A DNA stretch of 64,000 nt from CAYMWF01 sp964394085 [NCBI: uncultured Gemmatimonadota bacterium] (GTDB lineage: Bacteria; GCA-2686955; CAYMWF01): assembly GCA_964394085.1 (NCBI GenBank), contig CAYMWF010000025.1, forward strand, positions 9,071 to 73,070, written 5' to 3'. Of the stretch, positions 26,083-35,159 are shown in pieces (the stretch's first letter is position 1; each line of letters starts with the position of its first letter). The notes below the pieces were generated by a model. It was not told the DNA's origin. It did not search any database and worked only from the letters and a program-made list of their open reading frames with translations. The translations under genes and the position numbers were made by a program.

Positions 26083-27450
26083 ATGGGCGGCCTTATACAC
26101 GGACTGAATACGGGAAAAAGCGCCCTGCTCCACAATCAGCTCGGTATGAACGTGGTCGGGCACAACATTGCTAACGCATCCAATCCTTCTTTTACGCGGC
26201 AGCGGGTAAACGCCGCACCGGCTCATCATGCGCAGCAGGGCAATCTCCTGGGAGCCGGAATCTACTCGCTGGGCATAGAAAGCGCCAGGGGCGGGTTCCT
26301 GGACGCAAGGGTGCGTGAAGATCGCTCGATGCTCGGTTACTGGAGCTCGATGGAATCGTCTCTCGGCGGCGTCGAGGGCATTCTCGCCGAAAACGGGGAG
26401 TACGGGTTGTCCACGGTCCTGGGCGAGTTCTGGAACGGATGGTCCGAAGTCGCCTCCCATCCCGAGGATGAAGCCGTGAGATCCGCGGTCCTGTCGGCCG
26501 GAGTCAGGCTCTCTTCCACGATGAACAAGATCGCCTCGGACCTTTCCGGCGAGGCGGCGAGGATCGAAGACGAGCTCGAAATCGCCGTGGCCGGTGTGAA
26601 CACCCTTGCGAGCCGTATCGCCGGCCTGAACGCCCAGGTGATAGAATCCGAGGCTGGCGGGAATTCGGCGAACGATCTGAGGGACGAACGGGACGCCGCC
26701 GTGGATCAGCTGTCCGATTACGCCGGCGTCTCGGTTACGGAACAGGAAAACGGCTCGATATCGGTATCTCTCGGGGGCCACGCACTGGTCGAACACGACA
26801 GTATCTCGCCGCTCACCTGGAGTACGGCCGATGCCGAGGCCGGAACCGGGGGTCTGACCGCGGAAAGCGGGGAAACCGTTGAACTCGAGGGCGGCACCCT
26901 CGGAGGCCTTGTCGAGATGGCGTCTTCCGTGATGCCGGGGCTGCGGAACAGGCTCGACACCCTGGCCGGGATCGTGATCGAGCAGGTGAACCAGCTCCAC
27001 CGGGAAGGGTACGCTCTCGATGGAAAAACCACCGGCATCGAGTTCTTCACCGGAAACGACGCATCCACCATATCCGTGTCGGCGGCGGTAAGGGACAACC
27101 CGTCCATGGTGGCGGCTTCGGCGACCGGAAGCAGCAGCGATAACGGCATCGCCAACGCCCTCTTTGCACTCGGAGACAATCCCGGGATGGTGGACGGGCT
27201 TTCAATCAACGGATATTACGACAGTTTCATCGTGGATATCGGGATGGCGCTCCAGGAGGCCCAAAACCAGGTGGAGCTCGGATCCGGATTCGTCAGCCAG
27301 TCCGAAATGCAGCGCCAATCGGTAAGAGGCGTGAACCTGGACGAGGAGATGATCGATCTCATCAAGTACCAGAATGCGTACGACGCCGCCGCCACGGTGA
27401 TTTCCACCGTGGACGAAATGGTGCAATCGGTGATTTCGATGGTGGTATAA
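26083..27450 (+). CDS. flgK: Flagellar hook-filament junction protein FlgK (HAP1)
   Basis: FlgK is the first of the two junction proteins between hook and filament. The 455-residue protein begins with LIHGLNTGKSALLHNQLGMN and the signature GHNIANASNPSFTRQRV (residues about 25-41). It ends with the conserved QRQSVRGVNLDEEMIDLIKY, QNAYDAAATVISTVDEM helix. The middle has the coiled region with LNAQVIESEAGGNSANDLRD. Length is near normal. The start lies 4 bp after flgN. Confidence 0.96.
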   Translation: MGGLIHGLNTGKSALLHNQLGMNVVGHNIANASNPSFTRQRVNAAPAHHAQQGNLLGAGIYSLGIESARGGFLDARVREDRSMLGYWSSMESSLGGVEGILAENGEYGLSTVLGEFWNGWSEVASHPEDEAVRSAVLSAGVRLSSTMNKIASDLSGEAARIEDELEIAVAGVNTLASRIAGLNAQVIESEAGGNSANDLRDERDAAVDQLSDYAGVSVTEQENGSISVSLGGHALVEHDSISPLTWSTADAEAGTGGLTAESGETVELEGGTLGGLVEMASSVMPGLRNRLDTLAGIVIEQVNQLHREGYALDGKTTGIEFFTGNDASTISVSAAVRDNPSMVAASATGSSSDNGIANALFALGDNPGMVDGLSINGYYDSFIVDIGMALQEAQNQVELGSGFVSQSEMQRQSVRGVNLDEEMIDLIKYQNAYDAAATVISTVDEMVQSVISMVV

Positions 27451-27543
27451 CTTCGAACGCGGCGAAATGCGGCGGCAGCCGGTTCGGAAACGGCGGAGAA
27501 TCGAAAAACAGTTAATGGTCCGGATGTCACCCGGGGAATAGTC

Positions 27544-29112
27544 ATGAGGATATCTCAAAACCTGATAACAGACTCGATTGTGCGCAGCCTGCACCAGAAT
27601 CAGTCGGCTCTTTATACCGCGCAGATGCAGACGGCATCGGGAAAACGCTTCTCTTCTCCTTCCGAAGATCCCCTCGGTATGTCGAGATCTCTCGAGATAA
27701 GGCGCGAGCTCGATTCGATCACCCAGTATATGCGGAACATCGACAGCGGCACGGCTCTCCTGGGATACACCGATTCGCTGCTGGGGCAGGTCGACGGAAT
27801 CCTCGTCGAAGCGAAGGATATCGCTCTCGCGCAATCGACAGCCACCGCCGATCCATCCCTCTTTCCCACCATCGCCGGACAGGTCGACGATCTGATCGAA
27901 CAGGCCCTGAGCCTGTTCAACAGCACATATGACGGCCGGTACATGTTCGCGGGAACAGCCGGCGACACGGTTCCGTTCACCAGGGAGGCAGACGGTTCCG
28001 TCACTTACAGGGGGAATGAGGATCCGATGGATATCTTCGCGACGAAAACCCTGGCAGTGGATATTTCCATGCCCGGGAGCGAGATGTCCACCGGAGCGCC
28101 GGCGTCCCTCGGCGGATCCCCATCCGACCTGGATCCCGACATCGATCTCGACACGCTGCTCGACACCCTCAACGGGGGTGACGGGGTTTCGAGAGGATCA
28201 ATCAAGATCACCGACATGGAAGGGAACGAAGCGCTCGTGGACCTCACGAGCACCGAAACAATAGATGACGTGCTCGAGGCGATAAACGAAAGAACCGACA
28301 TAAATGTATCCGCATCGATAAACAGCGAAGAGAACGGAATCGATATTCTCGACACGAGCCTGAATCCCCTTGAGGATCAGAACCTGGTAATCGAGGAGGC
28401 GGACGGAGGCTCGACGGCCCTCGATCTCGGCATCCTCGCCTATTCGACGGACGGCCTCGTGGAGGGGATCGATATCGACCCCGCTCTCACCAGGGATACC
28501 CCGGTGGAGCTGCTCCACGGCGGTGACGGCCTGCTGCTGGGGCGGGTCAACATCCACAACGGCGATTACAGCACGGAAGTCGATTTTTTCGGCGCCGATA
28601 CAGTGGGCGATCTGCTCGACATGATCGAAGGCTCCGGAACGAGAACGAAGGCGGAAATAGATGATTCGGGCAACAGTATCCTGGTAACGTCGTCCCTTGC
28701 CGACACTACTCTTGTTATCGCGGATCTCGACAGGTATAATACAGGGCACAATCTCGGTATTACGGGTACCGCCGAACCTCTTGATTTTTTCGAGGTTCTG
28801 GAGACGCTCAGGGAAGGGCTTCTCGAGAGCGACACCGACAAAATCGCATCGACCATCGAAAAGCTGAACTCCTCGATAAACGCCGTAACTTCGGTTCGAG
28901 CGGAAGTGGGAACCCGCGTTAATGATCTCGAGCTGGCCAAAACCCGCAACCAGGATGCGGAACTGATGTACATGGAGCTTCTATCCGAAAACGAAGATCT
29001 GGACTATGCTGATGCGCTGATAGAACTGACAAACGCCCAGATGGTTTATGAAACATCACTCGCGGCGTCCACCCAGCTCCTGGGGATATCGCTGGTCAAT
29101 TTTCTGAGGTAA
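27544..29112 (+). CDS. flgL: Flagellar hook-filament junction protein FlgL (HAP3), long, with Flagellin_IN-like repeats
   Basis: FlgL is the second junction protein and a flagellin homologue. The 522-residue protein has the flagellin N domain (MRISQNLITDSIVRSLHQNQ, ASGKRFSSPSEDPLGMSRSL) and the C-terminal flagellin helix (EVGTRVNDLELAKTRNQDAE through SLVNF). Common FlgL lengths are about 300 residues. The extra 200 residues include two tandem units (about 209-300 and 322-405), each starting with a GGDG(V/L) turn and running through a GxxxI strand to a TIDDVLEAIN-like helix. These resemble the Flagellin_IN (hook IN) motif. Confidence 0.94.
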   Translation: MRISQNLITDSIVRSLHQNQSALYTAQMQTASGKRFSSPSEDPLGMSRSLEIRRELDSITQYMRNIDSGTALLGYTDSLLGQVDGILVEAKDIALAQSTATADPSLFPTIAGQVDDLIEQALSLFNSTYDGRYMFAGTAGDTVPFTREADGSVTYRGNEDPMDIFATKTLAVDISMPGSEMSTGAPASLGGSPSDLDPDIDLDTLLDTLNGGDGVSRGSIKITDMEGNEALVDLTSTETIDDVLEAINERTDINVSASINSEENGIDILDTSLNPLEDQNLVIEEADGGSTALDLGILAYSTDGLVEGIDIDPALTRDTPVELLHGGDGLLLGRVNIHNGDYSTEVDFFGADTVGDLLDMIEGSGTRTKAEIDDSGNSILVTSSLADTTLVIADLDRYNTGHNLGITGTAEPLDFFEVLETLREGLLESDTDKIASTIEKLNSSINAVTSVRAEVGTRVNDLELAKTRNQDAELMYMELLSENEDLDYADALIELTNAQMVYETSLAASTQLLGISLVNFLR

Positions 29113-29116
29113 CCCG

Positions 29117-29596
29117 ATGACTGAAAAAACAGAAGTACTGGAGACCGCTCTTTTCGGCCCCATCAAGGTCGACGCATCTACGGCGATCGCCTTTCCGGAG
29201 GGCCTCATCGGTTTTCCGGATTGCCGCACCTTCGTTCTGCTCGACGACGAGAAGATAGCCCCTTTTCAGTGGTTCCAGTCGCTCGACGATCCGGCGCTGA
29301 CTTTTTCAGTCATCGAACCTGCACGTTTTATCGAAAACTTCAAACTCGAATTCTGGCAGGAAAGGCTCGAGGTTATTTGTGCGGAGAATATCGAGGACGT
29401 TCACGTGCTGCTGATCGTTATTCTATCGAACAACCTCGACGAGGTGACCGTAAATCTGAAAGGGCCGATCCTGATCAATCCCGAAAACCGCGTCGGCGTC
29501 CAGATTGTGAATGATGTCGCCGAGTATTCGACCCGGCACAAACTCAAATACGGCAAGGATTCACCCGAAGATGACATCGCCCCCGGATTCGTGTGA
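29117..29596 (+). CDS. fliW: Flagellar assembly factor FliW
   Basis: FliW binds flagellin and the translational regulator CsrA, linking flagellin export to its translation. The 159-residue protein shows FGPIKVDASTAIAFPEGLIG, WFQSLDDPALTFSVIEP, and NLKGPILINPENRVGVQIV, all family hallmarks. It lies 4 bp after flgL. A csrA gene normally follows fliW; none is present here, and the next gene is on the other strand. Confidence 0.95.
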   Translation: MTEKTEVLETALFGPIKVDASTAIAFPEGLIGFPDCRTFVLLDDEKIAPFQWFQSLDDPALTFSVIEPARFIENFKLEFWQERLEVICAENIEDVHVLLIVILSNNLDEVTVNLKGPILINPENRVGVQIVNDVAEYSTRHKLKYGKDSPEDDIAPGFV

Positions 29597-29616
29597 TTTC
29601 ATTCCTCCGGACCGCG

Positions 29617-30315
29617 TTATCCCGCATCCGTTTCCTGTACCGCGATGATTCTTTCAATCGCCTCTTCCGCGAGTTTTGAAAGCCTGGTTTCCGTTGCGCC
29701 GAGTACGTGAGTATAGCATTCGCGGGCCCTGGAGAGATCGCCCAGCTCTTCCCAGCATCTCGCCGCGTTCAGCATCGCCTTGCTGCAGGGATATGTTCCG
29801 GGATATTTCTCCTGGATTTCATTGTAGACGTCCACTGCCCCCATGAGATCTCCCGAGTTCTCGACAGCCACTCCCTTTCCCAGCAATGCGGAGGATCTCA
29901 GTATGGAACTGTCTGTATTCATGGCCAGGAATTTGTCGTACAGCGATATGGCCGATGCATGGTCGCCCGCCGTATTCTTCAGTGACGCCAGATAATAAAC
30001 AGCATTCCTGCCCGAATCGGTTCTCCGGTATTTGCGGGTCAATTCTTCCAGCAGGGGTTCCGCTTCCCCGTCGGCTCCCATTTCCAGCAGTGACATGGCC
30101 TGGTAGAGTTGCACTTCGGATTCGGCATCCGCCTTGCGCCCTGAATATTTCGTCCAGGTCGAGATGGAGAAGACGGCGATAAGAATCACCAGGCCCGCTA
30201 TCAGGGGAACTTTGTTCTTCTCGAACCATTCGGGGGCGCTCTTTACGGTTTTGAGGAACTGGTCGTCTTCCTTCAGCTTCTTCTTGGTCGATACTCTTCT
30301 CTGCAGCTTACCCAT
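29617..30315 (-). CDS. Membrane-anchored TPR protein (YfgM/TPR_21-like)
   Basis: The 232-residue protein has a basic cytoplasmic head (RRVSTKKKLKEDD), one transmembrane helix (about residues 36-55, VPLIAGLVILIAVFSI), and TPR-like helical repeats across residues 60-225 with LLGKGVAVENSGDLMGAVDV and AARCWEELGDLSRA. This layout matches YfgM-type periplasmic TPR proteins that work with the SecYEG/PpiD chaperone system. A link to PpiD is not seen nearby. AAGGTGG precedes the ATG. It converges on fliW with a 20-bp gap. Confidence 0.75.
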   Translation of the reverse strand: MGKLQRRVSTKKKLKEDDQFLKTVKSAPEWFEKNKVPLIAGLVILIAVFSISTWTKYSGRKADAESEVQLYQAMSLLEMGADGEAEPLLEELTRKYRRTDSGRNAVYYLASLKNTAGDHASAISLYDKFLAMNTDSSILRSSALLGKGVAVENSGDLMGAVDVYNEIQEKYPGTYPCSKAMLNAARCWEELGDLSRARECYTHVLGATETRLSKLAEEAIERIIAVQETDAG

Positions 30316-30425
30316 TTTCCACCTTCTTGTCGCATCCGCGGCCGAGCCCGCACACGAAATAATGACTCCGGGCCCGCGCCGAACAGTCGTCGGACGGTTC
30401 GAAACAACCGCCGGGGTTCAGTGAA

Positions 30426-32132
30426 TCATCCCGGTTCATGGGAGCCCTGTCTCTCCAGAGCGTGATACTGGCATTCGGAAACCGTACCGCTGACGACGGC
30501 TCCGCTTCCGGGAGGTATGATTAGAAAAGATTCCACATGGACCGTGGTGCCGTCTAAACCGGGCAGAACGGGAACCGGTGGAATCGAAGAGGAGATTGTA
30601 TCCGCTCCCGGTGCCAGTATCAAGTCTTTCAGCGGTGATTCGACGAGAAGGGCCCCTCCGCTGTCACGAACCGTATGGAATATCCCGGCGTGTACCGAAG
30701 TATCCTGCGAGCAGAAGATTTCGAGATCGAATTCGGTTTCGATGCCGCCGGTGATGACATCGAGATCGATCCCGTCACCCGGTCTGCCTTTCGAGATATA
30801 TCCATAAAGCCTGATCCGCCCCGCTCCCACGACTCCCGCTCCGAAATCGTCGACCAGGTCTCCGTTGAGGCTTCCCGTTCCGGAGCAGGAAAAACCGAAA
30901 CGGTCGCCCGCCGAATCGCCGTCGCAGCTCCAGGCGGGTTCTTCAGGCAGCTCTGTTCCGCCCGCATAGAGGTAGATCGCCCCGGCGCTTTCACCGGCAT
31001 CGTCGTTCTCGGGGGCGCCGATGATAAGATCGCTGAAACCATCGTTGTTCGCATCGCAGAAGACGAGGGAGGTGCCGAATGCGTCATCGGGCGATTCTCC
31101 CATGAGTTTAAGGTCGGCGGTTGTATCGATTTCAGCGGAGCCGAGATAGACCCAGACATGACCCGGATCCCACCCGTTCGACGCTTTCGGCGGGTATGAT
31201 TTTTTTCGGGGAGCGCCGATCGCGACGTCGTTGAAGCCGTCTCCATCGATATCACCGGGCCCGGCAAGATCGAAGCCGAATAAACGCTTGTAATCGATCG
31301 CCTTGAAGATCCTGTCCGGAATGGAATCCGGATCGGCGCCTCCGAAGAAAAGGTAAGTCCGGCCGTCGGGCCAGTCATCGGATGAATCCCAAATCCGCTT
31401 GGTTGGAGCGCCGGCGAGAAAATCAGCCGCGCCGTCGCCGTTGACATCTCCGGTTGCGGCGACCGAGTAGCCGACCCGGCCGCATTTCAGAGGGCCGTTG
31501 AAACAGAGATCGCTCTCGTTATCGACTTCCGGGCCGCCGAAATAGATGTCGACCCGCCCCCGCCAGCTTTCGTTGAACGGGGCGCCTATCGCAAGATCCT
31601 CGCAGCCATCGTGGTTGAAATCACCGATACCGTCGACCGCGTAGCCGAACTGGGAGGCCGGCTCCCTCCCCGGGAAAAAAATATCCGGCTCGCTGTCGAG
31701 AAGAGCGCCGCCGTAGAAGATATAGGCCGCCCCCGTGTTCACGGCCAGGCCTTCGGCTCCCGGAGCGCCCACTGCCAGATCCGGATCTCCGTCGCCGTTC
31801 AGGTCCGCATGACCGAGAGCCAGGCCGAACCTTGCCCCGTCACCGGAGCCCGGCAGAACGAGAGCCTTTCCGCTTCTGCTGAGATACAGGTAGACCCGCC
31901 CCGCCTCCTCACCGCCGGTGCCGTCAAGGTATGCCCCCACCGCCAGGTCGGGATAATCATCGCCGTTGAAGTCAACCCCCGCGAGTATCGATTCACCGTA
32001 ACCGGATTCGTCTCCGGGACCGGCGCGCCCCAGCTCCCCGATCCAGTCCCCCAGGCTGTATGACCGGGCGGGAGCGGCCAGGAAAAGAAGCGTCGCACAG
32101 GCTAAAACCAGGCTGTCATGAATCCGGCGCAT
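30426..32132 (-). CDS. Secreted FG-GAP repeat protein
   Basis: The 568-residue protein has a signal peptide (SLVLACATLLFLAAPARS) and about seven FG-GAP/integrin-alpha-like blades between residues 30 and 440. Calcium-binding loops of the D-x-[DN]-x-DG type are clear: DLNGDGDPDLAVGAPG, DFNHDGCEDLAIGAPF, DIDGDGFNDVAIGAPR and DANNDGFSDLIIGAPE, among others. The C-terminal 130 residues are beta-rich. It is likely an extracellular beta-propeller. No FlgD-Ig-like tail is seen. It overlaps the upstream small gene by 17 bp. Confidence 0.88.
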   Translation of the reverse strand: MRRIHDSLVLACATLLFLAAPARSYSLGDWIGELGRAGPGDESGYGESILAGVDFNGDDYPDLAVGAYLDGTGGEEAGRVYLYLSRSGKALVLPGSGDGARFGLALGHADLNGDGDPDLAVGAPGAEGLAVNTGAAYIFYGGALLDSEPDIFFPGREPASQFGYAVDGIGDFNHDGCEDLAIGAPFNESWRGRVDIYFGGPEVDNESDLCFNGPLKCGRVGYSVAATGDVNGDGAADFLAGAPTKRIWDSSDDWPDGRTYLFFGGADPDSIPDRIFKAIDYKRLFGFDLAGPGDIDGDGFNDVAIGAPRKKSYPPKASNGWDPGHVWVYLGSAEIDTTADLKLMGESPDDAFGTSLVFCDANNDGFSDLIIGAPENDDAGESAGAIYLYAGGTELPEEPAWSCDGDSAGDRFGFSCSGTGSLNGDLVDDFGAGVVGAGRIRLYGYISKGRPGDGIDLDVITGGIETEFDLEIFCSQDTSVHAGIFHTVRDSGGALLVESPLKDLILAPGADTISSSIPPVPVLPGLDGTTVHVESFLIIPPGSGAVVSGTVSECQYHALERQGSHEPG

Positions 32133-32388
32133 CCCCTTCCCTCGCTTTTTCTATCAGATCGCGCACTGCGGGCAGGATGTAATGTTCGTCAAGGTTGAAC
32201 CCGGAGAGGAACCGGGCGAGTAGGCTGACCTTCAGCGAATCTTTGATAAACCGGTTGATAACGATATAGTCTTTGCCGCGGTACATGCACTTGTCGCCCG
32301 AGAAACCCGGGATCTTCCCGTAAACGACTTTGATTCCGAGCTTGTCTGCAAGGTTTTCGAGCTCTTCGCGCTTTTCGGCGGCTGTCAT
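32116..32388 (-). CDS. Small conserved-looking cytosolic protein
   Basis: A 90-residue protein of unknown function with an N-terminal helix (AAEKREELENLADKLGIKVV), a short strand pair around KCMYRGKDYIVINRFIKD, and a helical end. There is no signal peptide or membrane segment. GGAGAA precedes its ATG and it overlaps the FG-GAP gene start, so it is probably co-transcribed with it and with the M24 peptidase upstream. I do not recognise a characterised family. Confidence 0.7.
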   Translation of the reverse strand: MTAAEKREELENLADKLGIKVVYGKIPGFSGDKCMYRGKDYIVINRFIKDSLKVSLLARFLSGFNLDEHYILPAVRDLIEKAREGDAPDS

Positions 32389-32418
32389 CTGAAATTCTCC
32401 GAGACGCCTGCTACATTG

Positions 32419-33516
32419 CTACAAAGCCTCCACGCGGCAGGCGCCGGTGGAGGCAGGAGTAAGATTCCGGCATCCGTCAGGGGTCACGACAACATCGTTT
32501 TCCAGCCTTACGCCGCCCTCGCCCGGCAGGTAGATGCCGGGTTCGACCGTGAAAACCATGCCGGGTTCGAGGATGAGTTCGCTCACGCTGCTGAGTCTTC
32601 CGCCGTCATGCGGAGCCAGCCCGAGGCTGTGCCCGAGCGGATGGATGAACCGGCCCTTGAACCTGGTTCCATCTATGAATTCCGCCACCTTGTTGTGAAC
32701 ATCCGCCGCCGGTATTCCCGGCCCGACGGTGCTCATCCCCAGATCAAGAGCTTCCTGGACCGTGCGATACATCCGGAGCCAGCGATCATCGGGCTCGCCG
32801 AAGAACCAGGTTCGTGTGATATCGGAGCAGTACAGATCGAAAGTCGCGCCGAAATCGCAGAGCACCGCTGAATTCTCTTTAAGCCCGATCTCTCCGCCGA
32901 GGTAATGCGGTTCGGCCGATGACGCTCCGAACGCGGCTATCGTCTGGAACGCCGGGTTTCCCGACCCCATTTTCTGCATGGCGTAGCCGATCTCGGCGGC
33001 GAGCTCCTTTTCGGTTATTCCTTCGAAAAGCATCCCCGGCACCCGGTCCGCCACTTCCGCGGCGATTCCGGCCGCTTTTTCGATACTCGCCACCTCATCG
33101 GCATCCTTGACCAGGCGCACGCGATTCATTTCGGATGAGATATCGGTGAGCTCGACAGCGTCCAGTCGGGATTTCAGCCAGTTATACCGCCGGTGGCTCA
33201 GGGCACCGTAACCCGCCCCCGCCTTCGAGATTCCCTCCAGGGAAGATTTGATCAGTTTCAGGAACCCGGCGCCGTCATCAAAAACATTTACCGCACCGAT
33301 GCACTTTTTCCGCGCGGTTTCTTCTTCCAGCCGGGGAACGATGACCACACTCTCCCCGTCCCTGGCCAGAACCAGGGCCGACCCTTCGAACAGGCCGCCC
33401 GTCAGGCCCGTATAGTAGAAGAAATTCAGATCGACAATGGGCGGACCTTCGTTGAAGACCACTACGGCTTCAACATCACCGGGAAGGATCTCGAAAAGTC
33501 GCTCGGCTCTATTCAT
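32419..33516 (-). CDS. M24-family aminopeptidase (Xaa-Pro type)
   Basis: A metallopeptidase that removes N-terminal residues before proline. The 365-residue protein has an N-terminal creatinase-like domain (about 1-125) and a pita-bread M24 domain (about 130-365). All five metal ligands are visible: two Asp in CDFGATFDLYCSDITRTW, His in PLGHSLGL, Glu in FTVEPGIYLP and Glu in VRLEND. ATG 33516 with AAAGGA upstream is preferred to the in-frame TTG at 33531. It overlaps the lipoprotein gene by 8 bp. Confidence 0.9.
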   Translation of the reverse strand: MNRAERLFEILPGDVEAVVVFNEGPPIVDLNFFYYTGLTGGLFEGSALVLARDGESVVIVPRLEEETARKKCIGAVNVFDDGAGFLKLIKSSLEGISKAGAGYGALSHRRYNWLKSRLDAVELTDISSEMNRVRLVKDADEVASIEKAAGIAAEVADRVPGMLFEGITEKELAAEIGYAMQKMGSGNPAFQTIAAFGASSAEPHYLGGEIGLKENSAVLCDFGATFDLYCSDITRTWFFGEPDDRWLRMYRTVQEALDLGMSTVGPGIPAADVHNKVAEFIDGTRFKGRFIHPLGHSLGLAPHDGGRLSSVSELILEPGMVFTVEPGIYLPGEGGVRLENDVVVTPDGCRNLTPASTGACRVEAL

Positions 33517-34456
33517 CGATGGTCCTTTCAATAAGCAGCATGAGCGCTTCCAGCCGGGGGTCTAAATATTTAACGATAAAACGACGGTCCTCTTCTTCAG
33601 CAATCCAGTAATGGACCTCGTGAATCCTTATACGACCCATTTTATCCAGAAGTTCGGTGCATTTCGCATACTCGACGGTTCCGGCTTCATCTCCGTCTCC
33701 GGGAAACACCCCGTGAAAACGATCGATGAATCCGTCGAAAGAATCGGGATGCGGCGGCGGCGCCGGCGGCGGTGCCGATTCGATGACTCTCTGTAGAGAG
33801 TCCATGGCTGCAGCCAGCTCGGCTGAATATTCGCGCCACGATTCGAGGTTCGGTTTTTCTATCATCTCGAACTGGACATGGAGGGCTTCGTAGCGTGAAT
33901 TTCCGGTTTCCACTTCATTGTTACCGGTTGCGGTAAGCCTGGTCAGTATCGTCGTGGCGAGAGCCGGGGCGAGAATTTCGAAACTCACCGTATCACCGGG
34001 AGCGAAGCCCCTGTTCACCAGCCATAAGGGGATGGTTTCGATATCGAAAAGCGGCCTGTTGTAATCATAATAATACGGAAACGACTGCGTCCCGGTTTTG
34101 ATGTTCACCGTTACCAGGCTGTCGCCTGCATCGTACGTCGCGGTGTAGACCTGGCTGGTTTCTCCCGAAATGATCGTTTTTCGGGAATTGAGCGGTTTCA
34201 AATCCACGGCCGTGAGCTCGGCGAAGGTTGAATCGAATACTTCTTCGCCGCTGTTGTCCTGAAGGATGCTTTCACACCTGTATCTCGAAACGAGTGTCCG
34301 GTCTCTTACCGTCTCATCGATGGTAACCCGGCTTTTCCCCATGAGGGAGTCGCCGATTTTATAAAGATATTCGATGGTTTCAACCGGTCCGGGCTGCGGG
34401 GGTGCGCACCCGGAAAGAAACGCAAAAAAAAATACATACACAATTACCGTTCTCAA
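33509..34456 (-). CDS. Predicted lipoprotein, beta-rich
   Basis: A 315-residue protein with a lipoprotein signal (VYVFFFAFLSGC, Cys17) and a mature beta-rich domain (about 25-205) that resembles DUF3108-like outer-membrane-associated proteins only loosely (LWLVNRGFAPGDTVSFEILA). A Pro-rich stretch near 230 and a helical C-terminal region follow. The start is TTG 34456 with a strong AAGGAGGTGG. The function is unknown. It is the first gene of a four-gene minus-strand operon that continues into the M24 peptidase. Confidence 0.75.
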   Translation of the reverse strand: MRTVIVYVFFFAFLSGCAPPQPGPVETIEYLYKIGDSLMGKSRVTIDETVRDRTLVSRYRCESILQDNSGEEVFDSTFAELTAVDLKPLNSRKTIISGETSQVYTATYDAGDSLVTVNIKTGTQSFPYYYDYNRPLFDIETIPLWLVNRGFAPGDTVSFEILAPALATTILTRLTATGNNEVETGNSRYEALHVQFEMIEKPNLESWREYSAELAAAMDSLQRVIESAPPPAPPPHPDSFDGFIDRFHGVFPGDGDEAGTVEYAKCTELLDKMGRIRIHEVHYWIAEEEDRRFIVKYLDPRLEALMLLIERTIDE

Positions 34457-34558
34457 CTCACCACCTCCTTCTTAAAACTGAGAACAGATTAAAGGGGAGC
34501 CCCGCGGTAGGCAAGAAAAACCTGTGAACGGCCCGGACCAAGCAGCCCTGCTGATTTC

Positions 34559-34589
34559 GCACGGTGGTTGATCCCATGTATTACCGTGC
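34559..34589. repeat. Hairpin GCACGGT/ACCGTGC
   Basis: Perfect 7-bp inverted repeat (34559-34565 and 34583-34589) around a 17-nt loop, upstream of the lipoprotein gene. The same GCACGGT/ACCGTGC unit recurs in the larger inverted repeat at 35056-35121. Confidence 0.5.
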
Positions 34590-34603
34590 AAGCCGGGGTA
34601 GAG

Positions 34604-34686
34604 GAGGGAGCGTCTTCCCGCCCTGCGGAGCACGCTGCGTCATCCGGCTCTGCTAATCCCTCGCTCCGGGAAGCGCTGATACTCGC
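34604..34686. repeat. Dispersed repeat, copy A (83 bp)
   Basis: Aligns with 63862-63943 with about four mismatches and one 1-bp indel over 83 bp. It shares long exact blocks such as GCGGAGCACGCTGCGTCATC. Neither copy lies in a gene. This and copy B are about 29 kb apart and in the same orientation. Confidence 0.85.
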
Positions 34687-34833
34687 CAGGGTCACCTCAC
34701 GCTGCTCGCTTCTGCTAGCAGCATCCCTATCCCCCAAACATCAGCGCTTCTGATCCTTCACTCGGGAAGTGTCGCCTCTGCCCTTCCCCCTGTTTCCAAC
34801 ATGTTGTATTCAATCAAGTTAGATAATTTGCAG

Positions 34834-34847
34834 GGAACACGTGTTCC
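34834..34847. repeat. Perfect 14-bp palindrome GGAACACGTGTTCC
   Basis: Exact dyad in the noncoding region, 27 bp after a second dyad CAACATGTTG. Each could be a dimeric repressor site or part of the repeat element. Confidence 0.4.
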
Positions 34848-35055
34848 TAAATACATGTTGACCAAGCCTCTCCCCGAATGACTTCGAAGAAAGTCCGGCG
34901 GACAGATAGACGCTCCCTCCTCTTCCCTGCTGTGACGGATGTAAGGAGGTGAATAAGACAGAAATACTGAAGATGCAGTTGACTGGACTGTTTGAGAAAA
35001 TACAGACGGCAAGCTTTGAGAAGCCGGGTCAAATCCGCTGTGTAGAATTTTAAAT

Positions 35056-35121
35056 ACCGTGCGGCGGCCTGTTGCCGTTTATGTAAGCATTCGAGTGCAA
35101 CAACGGCCCGACCCGCACGGT
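35056..35121. repeat. Large imperfect inverted repeat downstream of ssb
   Basis: ACCGTGCGG (35056-35064) pairs with CCGCACGGT (35113-35121), and the interior extends the stem with GGCCTGTTGC against GCAACAACGGCC. It lies 38 bp after the ssb stop, so it may act as a terminator for ssb on the minus strand. It lacks a clear T-run. Confidence 0.5.
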
Positions 35122-35159
35122 GATTACTTTAACCCGGGAGCACCGGAGTCTTGGTGCAG

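Larger units (their letters stand above)
34601..34922. repeat. 322-bp noncoding stretch bounded by 15-bp inverted repeats
   Basis: GAGGAGGGAGCGTCT (34601-34615) recurs as its exact reverse complement at 34908-34922. The interior has no credible gene and holds the dispersed repeat copy A, CAACATGTTG (34797-34806) and a 14-bp palindrome. The layout is like a small non-autonomous transposable element, but no target duplication is evident. Confidence 0.45.

Noticed and set aside
29597-29616. A csrA gene after fliW
   Set aside because: Only 20 bp separate fliW from a convergent gene.
34758-35012. 84-codon minus-strand open frame in the repeat-rich gap
   Set aside because: No ribosome binding site, no recognisable motif, and it spans palindromes and one arm of the inverted repeat.
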